Positions 55,640 through 64,000 of a stretch of 64,000 bases of DNA are shown here, one piece after another. The notes under the pieces were generated by a model. It made no database searches. It had not been told where the DNA came from and saw only the letters and a list, made by a program, of their open reading frames with translations. The position numbers and the translations under genes are program-made. The number at the start of each line of letters is the position of its first letter. The first letter of the stretch is position 1. The DNA comes from Bradyrhizobium paxllaeri. GTDB taxonomy: Bacteria > Pseudomonadota > Alphaproteobacteria > Rhizobiales > Xanthobacteraceae. The stretch covers positions 3,286,001-3,350,000 of the forward strand of contig NZ_CP042968.1 in NCBI RefSeq assembly GCF_001693515.2, given 5' to 3'.

Positions 55640-55996
55640 TCAGCCTGGGCGGATCAGGTGCGCGAGCATGGCGGTGCAAGCGATCTCGGCCTCGACAAGC
55701 GTCTTAAAGGGGGAGCCGCCGACCCTTATGGCGCATCGGCTTTGGTGGATCGGGCGCCAAGATGCCAAGTAACCATGGCGTCCGCGGAGGCCGGGACCGC
55801 TGCGGGTTTCAAAGCTGATCACGAAGGAGAAGCCGTTGCTTGTCGCACTCCACATATGCAGGTCCTCGATGGGACCGCTGACGCGGTTGAATTGCATGAC
55901 AATCCCACACGAGCCCCCATCAGGAGGAACCAGCACTTCGCTGATTCGGAAAATGCAGTTCTGCTGACCTAACGTTGTTTGCCCCAGAGTGGCCAC
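55640..55996 (-). CDS. Hypothetical protein, paralogue B
   Basis: 118 aa (GTG start at 55996 within the shared flank). Nearly identical to the C-terminal part of the protein at 49591 (RISEVLVPPDGGSCGIVMQ, HMWSATSNGFSFVISFE, ACTAMLAHLIRPG). The two copies lie 6 kb apart in the same orientation. No function recognised. Confidence 0.58.
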   Translation of the reverse strand: MATLGQTTLGQQNCIFRISEVLVPPDGGSCGIVMQFNRVSGPIEDLHMWSATSNGFSFVISFETRSGPGLRGRHGYLASWRPIHQSRCAIRVGGSPFKTLVEAEIACTAMLAHLIRPG

Positions 55997-56565
55997 AGCG
56001 CAGGCTCGTCGTCTAATTTCTTTGAACGACTACTGCCAATGCGCCATCGAGATAAGAGCCGTCGTCCGCACGGATTTTGCGCCCAAATGAAAAAGGACCA
56101 CCGGAGCGACCGATGGTCCCCAAAGCCTGCCGGCTTTGCCTTGTTTCTTGCCAGTTAGCTGCGGACAGACTGGCGGCTGCCGCAGGGTTGATCCTCGCTT
56201 TGCACTGGCCGTTTGGACCCTGGCCTTCGGACCCTTGGCCGTTGAGACGTCGGTCCCGTCGGACGCCTGTCACCCTTGGCTTTGGTCGTTATCGGCACTC
56301 GTCACTGTCGGCACGGGACGGTGCGAGAAACCACTCGATCAACCGAGCGATCCAACGCTCGACGAAAGCGCTGGTTCCGACAGGGAGAGAGCGAACGGCG
56401 CAAATTCGATGACCGCTGACGCGGGCGGGACGCGGCTAAATCGACGCGAATGACCCATTGCCGTCCTGCGCCGCCCGTCGCGCTTGCCATCACCATTGGT
56501 ACCTGCAGTGGGCACGACCGCCATTCCCACTGCCGTCTTGTCTGGTCGAAGATTCGGACTTCCCT
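55997..56565. other. Intergenic region
   Basis: About 570 bp with the second hairpin-led repeat (56095-56210). A plus-strand frame from 56077 to 56412 has no clear homology. Confidence 0.4.
56095..56210. repeat. Hairpin-led dispersed repeat, copy 2
   Basis: GGACCACCGGAGCGACCGAT with GGTCC hairpin, then AGCCTGCCGGCTTTGCC, then CGCAGGGTTGATCCTCGC; about 115 bp matched to 53293-53420. Confidence 0.6.
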
Positions 56566-59067
56566 TCACTGATGTGGCCGCCGAATCGTGGCGCCTTCCT
56601 TTCCTGCGATACTAGCCTCGGAGCTAACAGGGTTCTTCTCGGCGGACATGTCGATCGACTGCACCCGGCGGCTTGCAATGATCACGATGGCGCAGACCGC
56701 ATAAAAGCACACCCCCAACGCATAGGTCTTGGCGATGCCGAACTGGATCGACAACGCCACACCCAGAACCGAGGCGAACATCGACGTAATTCCGTTGGTG
56801 CTCCAGAAGAACGGCAGTAATTCATGATGACGGCGCCAGACACCGAGGCCGAGCGGGAACATCATCCCCATGCAGAATGCAGGAGGAGCCAGCAGCAGGA
56901 CAGACGCCAGAATACGCGTGTCGGTTGACAGCGCTCGTCCCCATGTGGTGACCAGCGGCGTCAGCAGCCCTGCCACCACGAGCGTGGTGAGGAGGGCGGT
57001 AATCCTGAAGACGGTAAATCGTGATCGGGAGGAGGTATCCGCACCGACCGTGGCGCTGCCAATCCCGCTAAAGAGGAGAATTGTGAATAGCACAACGCTC
57101 AGCCCGTAAACGGGATGTCCGAGAAAGACCATCAGGCGCTGCATCTGCGAGATCTCGATCAGCATGAAGCCCATTCCGATCGCGCTGAAATAGGCCACGG
57201 GCGGCGTCAGTGTCGCCATTGGCATCCGCGTCGCAAGACGGAGGAAGGGCAGCACGATGTAATATCCGCAGGCGCAGAGCGCTACGATGATGAGCAGGCC
57301 GGCGACACCGATCGCGACATTGTTGCTCATGATGTCCCAACTATGGATATTCACAAAATCGCTGAAGCGCGAAGTATAGAAGAAGAACGGATTGTCGTCG
57401 GTCGAAGCCGCGATGTTTTCCGGCAGCGAATCGAAGAAGGCCTGGTCTGCCTTGTCGGAAAGCAATGTCGCGGTGACGGCATCGAAGGTGAAATCCGGCC
57501 CCAAGAATAGCTTGAAGCCCTGCGCCTGGAGTCTCTCTCGCGCGCCTTGCCATTCTGCGCTGCTGAACGCGTCAGGCCGGGTAATCACCGTCACGATGTT
57601 GCCGACGTTGACCGCGACGACGTGATGCCGCAGTTCTGCCGCCGAAACTCCCTTGCGCTGCAGCGCGCTCGCGGCAATCGCAATCAGCCGGTATAGCTCG
57701 CCACGGCGCTCGGCACCGTACCAGCGTGATACCGACAACAGCCCGCCAGGCTTGAGCGCACGGTAAAAATCATTCCACGCCTCAACGGTATAGAGACGAT
57801 TTTCGGTGAGCGTCAGGCCACCGGCCACCGTCGCCGCCCAGGTATCGATGAGCGAAATCTGCACCAGGTCGTACCGCTCGGACGAGTGGTTGATGTAGCT
57901 TCGCGCTTCGGCATTGACCAAGGATACGCCGGGGTGGCGATCGAGATGGCCAGAGAAATCAGCGAATTTTTCGGTGAGCACTTCGAAGATCGCCGGGTTG
58001 ATCTCAATTGCGCGAATCCGGCTGGCGCCGAAGAGCAGACCGGAAAGGATGTCACGACCGCCGCCGACGCCAACGACAGCGACGTCGGTCGCCGGCTGCA
58101 CGAGGTAGGCTGCATTGATGACATCATCCTTCAGGTAGGCGAGCTTTCCGATGTCGCCATCATACCTGGTGATGACCGTGCCTGCATCGGCATCGATGTC
58201 GAGGTGGTGCTGGTCGACCCGGACATCAGGAGTGCGGACCAGACCCCAGCCAATCGGGACCTTCTCGGCCAATTCGCGCACCCTTACCCGCGAATACGTA
58301 TTCCAGCGTTCGAACAGCGTGCCGGTCTGCTCAGCGCCCTTGGCCCAGAACACACCGAGATGGCTTCGACCGGTCAGGTCAAGGCCGGAGTGCATGGTGG
58401 CCGCGACGGCCAGCGCTAGCGCGGCAGCCCCGCTCAAACGCACACTACGGACGTCATTGCCGGTTCGCACGACGATCCAGCCAACACCGGCAGCGGAGGC
58501 TCCGATCCATAACGTGGCGCTTACGGGGTCAATCAGCAGCAGTATGAAGATCACCCCGAGACATCCAGCTGCGGCCCCCACGAGATCGGCCGCATAGAGC
58601 CACCCGCCACGATAGGGCAAGCGCGTGAGCAACAGCGTGATGCAAACCCCGCCTTCCGTGAACGGAGCGACAAAGGTGATAATCGCCAGCGCCAGAGCGA
58701 GGGGCACATTTTCTGCAGGTACGACGAGCGGCACGCACAGGAAGACGATCATTGCGCCAACGCTGCTGAGGGCGAACCATGACGCGTGGCGCGCGAATTC
58801 GATTCCGACCCGCTCGGCGGCATAACGGGCGGGCTTGCCGTAGACCTGCATCGCTCCGCGGGTGAGCCCCAGCATAGCAAGTGAAATGGCCGCGAATGCG
58901 AAATGATAATGGAGCATAACGCTGAAGAAGCGCGTTATCAGGATCTGGTAGGAAAGCGTCGCGAACGCCAGCACAAAGATTGCCAGATAATAGCGACCGG
59001 GAATCTTGGATACGGACTGCAATACGGGGCCCTCTTGGTGGGGGGGCTTATTGGGTGCGCTTTCCAT
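56566..59067 (-). CDS. Large membrane spermidine-synthase-like protein
   Basis: 833 aa. N-terminal membrane block (about 25-225, seven spans starting YYLAIFVLAFATLSYQILITRFF), a spermidine-synthase-like methyltransferase domain (about 270-560) with the SAM/decarboxy-SAM loop VVGVGGGRDILSGLLFG and acidic EINPAIFEVL, then a second membrane block (about 580-810). Polytopic proteins of this type lack known substrates; the Asp expected in the polyamine site is not obvious (LIDTWAATVAGG). No partner gene (AdoMet decarboxylase) is adjacent. The ATG lacks a clear ribosome site. Inner membrane. Confidence 0.8.
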   Translation of the reverse strand: MESAPNKPPHQEGPVLQSVSKIPGRYYLAIFVLAFATLSYQILITRFFSVMLHYHFAFAAISLAMLGLTRGAMQVYGKPARYAAERVGIEFARHASWFALSSVGAMIVFLCVPLVVPAENVPLALALAIITFVAPFTEGGVCITLLLTRLPYRGGWLYAADLVGAAAGCLGVIFILLLIDPVSATLWIGASAAGVGWIVVRTGNDVRSVRLSGAAALALAVAATMHSGLDLTGRSHLGVFWAKGAEQTGTLFERWNTYSRVRVRELAEKVPIGWGLVRTPDVRVDQHHLDIDADAGTVITRYDGDIGKLAYLKDDVINAAYLVQPATDVAVVGVGGGRDILSGLLFGASRIRAIEINPAIFEVLTEKFADFSGHLDRHPGVSLVNAEARSYINHSSERYDLVQISLIDTWAATVAGGLTLTENRLYTVEAWNDFYRALKPGGLLSVSRWYGAERRGELYRLIAIAASALQRKGVSAAELRHHVVAVNVGNIVTVITRPDAFSSAEWQGARERLQAQGFKLFLGPDFTFDAVTATLLSDKADQAFFDSLPENIAASTDDNPFFFYTSRFSDFVNIHSWDIMSNNVAIGVAGLLIIVALCACGYYIVLPFLRLATRMPMATLTPPVAYFSAIGMGFMLIEISQMQRLMVFLGHPVYGLSVVLFTILLFSGIGSATVGADTSSRSRFTVFRITALLTTLVVAGLLTPLVTTWGRALSTDTRILASVLLLAPPAFCMGMMFPLGLGVWRRHHELLPFFWSTNGITSMFASVLGVALSIQFGIAKTYALGVCFYAVCAIVIIASRRVQSIDMSAEKNPVSSEASIAGKEGATIRRPHQ

Positions 59068-59371
59068 TCGCGTTACACGCGATCGCCGGATAACGTCCTG
59101 CTAACTCGTTGATACGCTCGCACAGAATAAGTTCATATTCAGGCTACCGATGGTAGCGGGCGGCTAGGAGTGGGTTCCACAGTCAGACGCAACACCATCT
59201 ATGCCATAAGCATTATACCGTCAGAGGAGCTCTAGCGCATCAAGCAAACCATGCGAGATTGGCGGGTCGTGGGCTCGTGATTGCCGCCTCGACGTCCTCA
59301 TAAGCCTATCTGCGAGACTCTCGATCAGCCACGCGGGTATTTCGGCCGGCTTAAGTCGCGCCTTTTGACGT

Positions 59372-59553
59372 TCACTTGATTCCCAGGACGTCCTTGAGCT
59401 CTGCCGCTTTCTTCATGCACTCTTGTTCGTTGCCAGCCGCGGACAACTTGCGGGCTTCGGCAATTAGCTGGTTGGCATGTTCGGCGCTCTGAGTGCCGCG
59501 CTTGGTAACTTGCTCCAGATGCGGTGAGGTGGGAGTCGCTGCGCGGCACCATC
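59372..59553 (-). pseudogene. C-terminal remnant of a small protein
   Basis: Reads LEQVTKRGTQSAEHANQLIA then EARKLSAAGNEQECMKKAAEL and ends LGIK. The helical end is convincing, but no start codon lies between it and an in-frame stop at about 59553. Confidence 0.4.
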
Positions 59554-59954
59554 AAATCGCCCACCATCGTGGCACGGTCAGGGGACTTGTTACCGGCGCT
59601 CTGCTTACGGCCGGCTACTTCACGCTCATTTCAAGCCGAATGCTCGGCGGATGGCTCTGGAGTTGAAAGCCGCCTTGTGCGGACAGATGCCCCGTAACAT
59701 GCTTGCCGCGAATTCAGCTCTCGTGGAATTCGCGGGCCCGGAAACGAAGGCGGGGGAAAGTACGGATAGTACTCGCGGTCGATGCGTTCTTAGGACCGTG
59801 ATCGGACCTGTTTTAGCTTGGTGCTGCAACACCTTCACATCAGCCTGGAGCCCCCCGACTGGATGGGGCTAGCTCCAGCCGAGGGAGCACTTTGCACAGG
59901 CGAACAGAACAACGCCAGTGCGAGCCCACGCTCGTCCCGTGGGGAGCGGAGCGA

Positions 59955-59968
59955 TTGATTTGAATCAA
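59955..59968 (+). promoter_or_regulatory. FNR/FixK-type box, perfect palindrome
   Basis: TTGATTTGAATCAA, a perfect match to TTGAT-N4-ATCAA. The nearest downstream start is the doubtful ORF at 60023. Confidence 0.6.
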
Positions 59969-60022
59969 CGGATGGCTCCACATGACTCTTGCCATCGATG
60001 GCAGTTTGATGGATCACACTCG

Positions 60023-60217
60023 ATGAGTGTGACGGAAAATCGAGTAGAGGCTTTCAAGCCCACGCACGAGCAGACCTGTTCATCCACTCAATTTACGCCG
60101 CGCGTTCCCTATCTGGCCGCTCCTGACGGGTTTCATCCAACGCCTTTTGGTAATTGCCCGCGAGCCTCTCAATGCTGTGGGCCCACATCCTCACCATTGA
60201 GACCTGAACAAGCATAA
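60023..60217 (+). CDS. 64-aa ORF below a FixK box, doubtful
   Basis: Starts MSVTENRVEAFKPTHEQ and has three Cys near the end (GNCPRASQCCG). A transcript from the FixK box would start about 20 nt before it. No ribosome site is visible; the frame is open further upstream. Confidence 0.28.
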   Translation: MSVTENRVEAFKPTHEQTCSSTQFTPRVPYLAAPDGFHPTPFGNCPRASQCCGPTSSPLRPEQA

Positions 60218-60279
60218 AAGCATTCATCCCGCTTGCGGTCGCTGCGGTGATGCGCCTTTGTGGATCGCGCCCGAAATGG

Positions 60280-60627
60280 TTAGCGGTAGCGGTCTTGTCT
60301 GCTATGCTGTTCGCTCCTTCGCTCTGGTGTTAAGGAGGCATAAAGCCGCGTGTCGAGTTGTGCACTGCGTGATTTTAGACATTGGGCCAAAGCTTGATCT
60401 GCCGCGAGTCTCGCTTCTCGGTCGTCATGCAGTTTGTCCAGGTGTTTCAAGTAAGCGACTGCTGCTATTTGCAAGAGATCGAAATCATATCCGCGAGTAT
60501 CACGAAGATCGCTGACGTAGCGATGGAGGGCGGAGCGCCTGTTATCGTCCTCGCTGATACTGTTATGGCGCAGCAAGTAGTTCCGCCAAGCGAATGCACA
60601 CGCGCTTTTTGAGGCCAGAGAAGTCAT
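60280..60627 (-). CDS. 115-aa hypothetical protein
   Basis: Soluble, charged, helical (SDLRDTRGYDFDLLQIAAVA, HLDKLHDDREARLAADQAL). The ATG at 60627 has a perfect GGGAGG site, which decides the start over longer frames up to 60846. Followed by nothing on the strand for 450 bp. No family recognised. Confidence 0.6.
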   Translation of the reverse strand: MTSLASKSACAFAWRNYLLRHNSISEDDNRRSALHRYVSDLRDTRGYDFDLLQIAAVAYLKHLDKLHDDREARLAADQALAQCLKSRSAQLDTRLYASLTPERRSEQHSRQDRYR

Positions 60628-60940
60628 GGGCACCTCCCAATTCTTCAAAGAAAGATTGAACGGCCGTTTCGTTCCGTGAGTTTGTCGGGCGTAATGTTGT
60701 TCCGCAGCTGCGTTGCAAGGTGTTTGCGCGCGAGCGATGTGGTTGCTGCAGTCGGCGAGGTCAGCGCCGCTCGGGCCGTCGGAACGTGAGCGCGCCGCCC
60801 TTCGACGCTGAGGTGGGCTGTGACCGATAACATCCATTGGCCACACCGAGCGCGGTGCGTCTCCAATAATCCCGCGATTGGAACGCTAGATCGCAAGGCC
60901 TGTTGTCTTTTCCAAAGATCTACGACCTTTGGAGCCTCAG
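60628..60940. other. Intergenic region
   Basis: 313 bp between divergent genes; expected to hold the phasin promoter. No motif placed. Confidence 0.4.
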
Positions 60941-61405
60941 ATGAGCAAGCGTAAACCAGCCAAGGCGTCAAAGCGCGCCCGCAACCCTGCCGTAGCCACG
61001 CGGGCCCATGGGAAGAAGCAGGCTGTTGTTAAAAGCGCGAAAGGCAATCCGTTGCGCTCTGTTGCCGCTGGGTCGATTGAGTCGCCTCTTGAGCTTCATG
61101 CCGATCCAAAACAAGAAGCTCCCAACGTCGAAAAACAAGTGACTCCCGTCGCTGAGGTGCAAGACCGCCCCGGTCAAATGCGATGGTTTGATTTTGCTTC
61201 AGCGACGGGAAGCGTGGTGGCTTATCAAGCGAAGCTTCTGGAAATGACACAAGCCAACATGCGATTTGCTTTTGAGTTCAGCCAGAGGCTTTTGACAATC
61301 AGGTCGCCATTCGAATTTGCCGACGTGATAGTAGAGTTTACAAAGAGGCGGGCCGACATGTTCGGGAAGCAGTCAATAGAAATGGCTGCACTCACAAGAC
61401 GATGA
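60941..61405 (+). CDS. Phasin-family protein
   Basis: 154 aa. A basic, Lys/Ala-rich N-terminus (SKRKPAKASKRARNP) like the histone-H1-type tails of some phasins, followed by a phasin_2-type helical domain (about 80-154: FASATGSVVAYQAKLLEMTQ, RSPFEFADVIVEFTKRRADMFGKQ). Phasins coat polyhydroxyalkanoate granules; PhaF-like forms with basic tails also bind DNA. GGAG precedes the ATG. No pha genes nearby. Confidence 0.7.
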   Translation: MSKRKPAKASKRARNPAVATRAHGKKQAVVKSAKGNPLRSVAAGSIESPLELHADPKQEAPNVEKQVTPVAEVQDRPGQMRWFDFASATGSVVAYQAKLLEMTQANMRFAFEFSQRLLTIRSPFEFADVIVEFTKRRADMFGKQSIEMAALTRR

Positions 61406-61932
61406 CTTCGGATTTGGAAGGGCACGTTATCGAGGCGATGGCAGTGGTCCGCCATACATCAAACTAGGACCATGCGGTATCGCCGGGGAAGCGCTCGACG
61501 CATGGATGTGCGAAGCGAACGCGCTGAATTGGTCCATCGAAAGCTAAAGGAACTAGGCGGCCCGCGAAGCAGTTTGAAGCCTCCGAGACCGCGGGTGCGG
61601 CGAGCACCCGGCATTCCCTGCACCCTCCGTTTTCGGGGAGGGGAGATCAGATGCAAACCTCGGGCGAGCCACGCTGCGAGAACGTGAAACTGCATCCGCC
61701 GTCATTGCGAGGAGCGTAGCGACGAAGCAATCCACATCTCCACAAGCTGCGAAATGGATTGCTTCGCTGCGCTCGCAATGAGCGGATGGGCCCGCGGCCT
61801 TACTGGATACCCCCACATACGCGGGATGTGACGTCCTGTCGGTGCCACGCAAAATCCTGAGGAACGGAAGCGCGATGGAGGGGTCTCCGAACTCCGGTCA
61901 CGCCCATGTGAAAGCCCGTTTCCGGATCCAAA
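61406..61932. other. Repeat-rich intergenic region
   Basis: About 530 bp. Contains a segment of GAGCACCCGGCATTCCC type at 61600 seen widely in these genomes, and the REP palindrome at 61701. No gene supported. Confidence 0.45.
61701..61781. repeat. REP palindrome, same family as 16926
   Basis: GTCATTGCGAGGAGCGTAGC at the left, GCTGCGCTCGCAATGA at the right, inner GAAGCAATCCA/TGGATTGCTTC arms. Confidence 0.85.
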
Positions 61933-61961
61933 TTGACAATGACTGACCAGTCAGTCATAAA
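61933..61961 (+). promoter_or_regulatory. Promoter with TetR operator in the spacer
   Basis: A -35 TTGACA (61933-61938), 17-bp spacer and -10 CATAAA (61956-61961). The palindrome ATGACTGACCAGTCAGTCAT (61939-61958; 9-bp arms, 2-base centre) fills the spacer, a typical TetR-family operator. Transcription would start at about 61968, the ATG itself. Confidence 0.75.
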
Positions 61962-61967
61962 TGTGGC

Positions 61968-62675
61968 ATGACAAATGAAACCGCCAAAACCGGCAGGAAA
62001 TCGCCCCCAAGGCCTGCCAACCGCCGCGCCGGGGCGAGGGCATCGGCGTCCTCGAAACCGCCGCCTCCATCCAACCGCGCCGAACGCGCCGCCGAGCGGC
62101 GCGGGGCCATCATCGAGGCGGCGATGGATGAGTTCATTGCGCGCGGATTTGCGGCGACGCGGCTCGACGACATCGCCAAGCGCGCCGGTGTCGCCAAGGG
62201 CACGATCTACCTTCACTTCAAGGACAAGGAATCGATGTTTGAGGAACTGATCCGCACCGCCATCGTTCCGCTGGTTGTCCGGCTCAGCTCGACGCCGCCG
62301 CCACCGGGCGCATCGGTACGCGACATGGTGGAGCTGTTCGCGCAAAGCTTCATCAAGGAGGTCGCGAGCACACGGCGCGGCGATATCGTGCGTCTGATCG
62401 TGGCCGAGGGGCCGCGGTTTCCGGCGGTGGCCGACTTCTATTACCGCGAGGTGGTGACCCGCGGTCTCTCCGGCATGCGCGCGCTGATCGAACTCGGCAT
62501 CGCCCGTGGCGAGATCAAGCAGAAGAACCTGGCGCAGTTTCCTCAGATCATGGTGGCGCCCGCGCTGATCGCCGTGATCTGGCAAAGCCTTTTCGGCAGA
62601 CACGCGCCACTGGATGCGATCGCGATGTTTCGCGTGCATCTCGATCTGATTTTTGGCGAACGGAGAACAGCATGA
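61968..62675 (+). CDS. TetR-family regulator of an efflux operon
   Basis: 235 aa. A Pro/Ala/Arg-rich leader of about 40 residues, then the TetR HTH (about 48-95: AAMDEFIARGFAATRLDDIAKRAGVAKGTIYLHF). The C-terminal ligand domain is of the CecR/YbiH-like class. First gene of an operon with HlyD adaptor and ABC ATPase; its stop overlaps the next ATG. Predicted autorepressor through the operator in its promoter; the message is probably leaderless because the start of transcription falls on the ATG and no ribosome site is present. Confidence 0.85.
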   Translation: MTNETAKTGRKSPPRPANRRAGARASASSKPPPPSNRAERAAERRGAIIEAAMDEFIARGFAATRLDDIAKRAGVAKGTIYLHFKDKESMFEELIRTAIVPLVVRLSSTPPPPGASVRDMVELFAQSFIKEVASTRRGDIVRLIVAEGPRFPAVADFYYREVVTRGLSGMRALIELGIARGEIKQKNLAQFPQIMVAPALIAVIWQSLFGRHAPLDAIAMFRVHLDLIFGERRTA

Positions 62676-63457
62676 CTTCGTCGCGAACGATTACGATCCT
62701 GACCGCGCTGGCGCTGGCCGCGACGCTGTCAGGATGCAAGGAACGCAGGGATCCAGGCTTTCAGGGCTGGGTCGAGGCCGACATGATCTTCGTCAGCCCC
62801 GACGAAAGCGGCCGCGTCACCAAACTCAATGTGCGCGAGGGGGACGAGGTCAAACCCGGCATGCTGCTCTATACCGTCGATGACGATCTGCAGCAGGCTG
62901 ACCTTAATCAGAACAAGGCGACACTCGCCAATGCACAGCAGACCTATGACCGCGCGGCGTCGCTGAGCAAGACCGGCTCCGGCACGCAAGCCAATCTCGA
63001 CTCGGCAACGTCGGCGTTGCGCGTCGCGGAGGCCCGCGTCAACACCTCGCAGACCCGGCTGGCGCGGCGCAGCGGGTTTGCGCCGGTCGGCGGCACCATC
63101 CAGCAGATCTACTTCCGCGAAGGCGAGATGGTGCAGGCGCAGCGGCCGGTGCTATCCATCATGCCGCCCGGCAACATGAAGGTCCGCTTCTTCGTACCGG
63201 AGACGGAGCTGCCGAAACTCGCGATCGGTGACGAGGTGAAGGTGACCTGCGACAATTGCGCGGCCGATCTCACCGCAAAGATCTATTTCATCGCGACGAC
63301 GGCGGAATACACCCCGCCGGTCATCTACAGCCTCGATGAGCGCAACAAGCTGGTCTACCTGATCCAGGCGCGGCCGAGCCGGCCCGACGTGCTGCGTGTC
63401 GGCCAGCCAATCAGCGTGTTCCTCAATCCCCGGACGCCGGTGGCGGAAAAGCGATGA
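62672..63457 (+). CDS. HlyD-type periplasmic adaptor lipoprotein
   Basis: 261 aa. A lipoprotein signal with lipobox LSGC (Cys about 22), then a barrel-sandwich/lipoyl half (GWVEADMIFVSPDESGRV), a helical hairpin (about 75-130: NQNKATLANAQQTYDRAASLSK), second lipoyl half (FAPVGGTIQQIYFREGEMV) and beta-barrel. Adaptor for an ABC exporter of the YbhGFSR type. ATG overlaps the TetR stop; ATGA overlap with the ATPase. Substrate unknown. Confidence 0.88.
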   Translation: MTSSRTITILTALALAATLSGCKERRDPGFQGWVEADMIFVSPDESGRVTKLNVREGDEVKPGMLLYTVDDDLQQADLNQNKATLANAQQTYDRAASLSKTGSGTQANLDSATSALRVAEARVNTSQTRLARRSGFAPVGGTIQQIYFREGEMVQAQRPVLSIMPPGNMKVRFFVPETELPKLAIGDEVKVTCDNCAADLTAKIYFIATTAEYTPPVIYSLDERNKLVYLIQARPSRPDVLRVGQPISVFLNPRTPVAEKR

Positions 63458-64000
63458 GTTCGGTTTCGACATCGGCGCCTGACATCGCCATCAACGTCGA
63501 AGGTCTTTCAAAATCGTTCGGCGGCCGTGAGGTCGTGCATGATCTCTCGATGCAGGTGAAGCGCGGCTCAATCTACGGCTTCCTCGGCCCGAACGGCTCC
63601 GGCAAGACCACGACGATCCGCATGCTGTGCGGGCTGCTGACACCGGATGCCGGCGAGGGCACTTGCCTCGGCTTCGACATCCGCCGCGACGCCGACAAGA
63701 TCAAGCGCCAGGTCGGCTACATGACGCAGCGCTTCAGCCTGTATCAGGATCTATCGGTGCGCGAGAATCTCGAATTCGTCGCGCGGCTCTATGGCCTTCG
63801 CGACGCGCGGGCTGCGGCACGCGACATGATCCAGCGTATCGGCCTGAACGGCCGCGAGGAGCAGCTGGCCGGCGAGCTTTCGGGTGGCTGGAAGCAGCGG
63901 CTGGCACTCGGCGCCTGCACGCTGCCCAATCCGCAATTGCTGCTGTTGGACGAGCCGACCGCCGGCGTCGACCCCAAGGCGCGGCGCGATTTCTGGAATG
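63454..64000 (+). CDS. ABC exporter ATPase (YbhF-like), cut by right edge
   Basis: First 182 residues. Walker A GPNGSGKTTT, Q-loop YMTQRFSLYQDLSV, signature LSGGWKQRLALG (a Trp replaces the usual residue, as in this exporter class), Walker B LLLLDEPTAGVDP. Starts in the HlyD gene's stop (ATGA). In the related operon it carries two ATPase domains and is followed by two ABC-2 permeases; these would lie beyond the window. Confidence 0.9.
   Translation, partial: MSSVSTSAPDIAINVEGLSKSFGGREVVHDLSMQVKRGSIYGFLGPNGSGKTTTIRMLCGLLTPDAGEGTCLGFDIRRDADKIKRQVGYMTQRFSLYQDLSVRENLEFVARLYGLRDARAAARDMIQRIGLNGREEQLAGELSGGWKQRLALGACTLPNPQLLLLDEPTAGVDPKARRDFWN

Larger units (their letters stand above)
59068..60022. 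other. Long mostly non-coding stretch
   Basis: About 950 bp. It holds a C-terminal gene remnant (59372-59553) and an FNR/FixK box (59955). Other short frames have no support. Confidence 0.4.

Noticed and set aside
36517..61900. Genomic island with tRNA-linked attachment sites
   Set aside because: The region looks accessory, but no tRNA, integrase or matching direct repeats at its borders could be found.

Overview
The window looks like part of the chromosome of a Bradyrhizobium-type alphaproteobacterium (Nitrobacteraceae; Rhodopseudomonas or Afipia cannot be excluded). The pointers are high GC in the core genes, a LIV transporter, beta-ketoadipate genes, a CO-dehydrogenase-like cluster, orphan TctC and TRAP binding proteins, a phasin, FixK/FNR-type boxes, and several families of REP-like palindromes between genes. 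No rRNA, tRNA, CRISPR array or replication origin was found. The species call is inference.

Layout. 1-10.5 kb: signal transduction, with a MASE4-PAS-PAS kinase cut by the left edge, a divergent single-domain response regulator, and an operon of a very large soluble hybrid kinase (2096 aa, eleven 92-aa HAMP-type repeats) followed by a REC-PAS-HWE kinase. 10.7-16.0 kb: branched-chain-amino-acid-type ABC transporter livH-livM-livG-livF plus binding protein. 16.3-19.2 kb: a tiny Gln/Pro/Gly-rich ORF with its own terminator, then pcaB-pcaD-pcaC of protocatechuate degradation. 19.3-26.2 kb: CoxG, CoxS, CoxM, MoxR ATPase, VWA protein, two XdhC halves and a fused molybdenum-cofactor protein; the catalytic large subunit normally in such clusters is absent. 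26.2-27.5 kb: an IS110-family element beside a REP palindrome. 27.8-36.5 kb: small secreted proteins, a TakP-type TRAP binding protein, sulfite dehydrogenase SorA plus cytochrome SorB, a TctC-type binding protein, a cyclase-family protein and an alpha/beta hydrolase.

36.5-61.5 kb is an accessory, partly decayed region: small orphan ORFs, duplicated segments, frameshifted genes, perfect inverted repeats, and chimeric ORFs. It includes a TimA-like membrane anchor joined to a staphylococcal-nuclease domain with an internal duplication, a GIY-YIG/T5orf172 domain joined to a YqaJ-recombinase-like tail, a TPR-trypsin protease, an RlpA-like protein, an AraC regulator, a DinB protein, a large membrane spermidine-synthase-like protein and a phasin. 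Four near-perfect FixK/FNR boxes lie in this region, three of them directly upstream of genes, which suggests oxygen-responsive expression of some of these orphans (inference).

61.9-64 kb returns to core-like sequence: a TetR regulator whose operator fills the spacer of its own promoter, a lipoprotein HlyD-type adaptor and the start of an ABC ATPase, an arrangement like the ybhGFSR efflux operon, running off the right edge.
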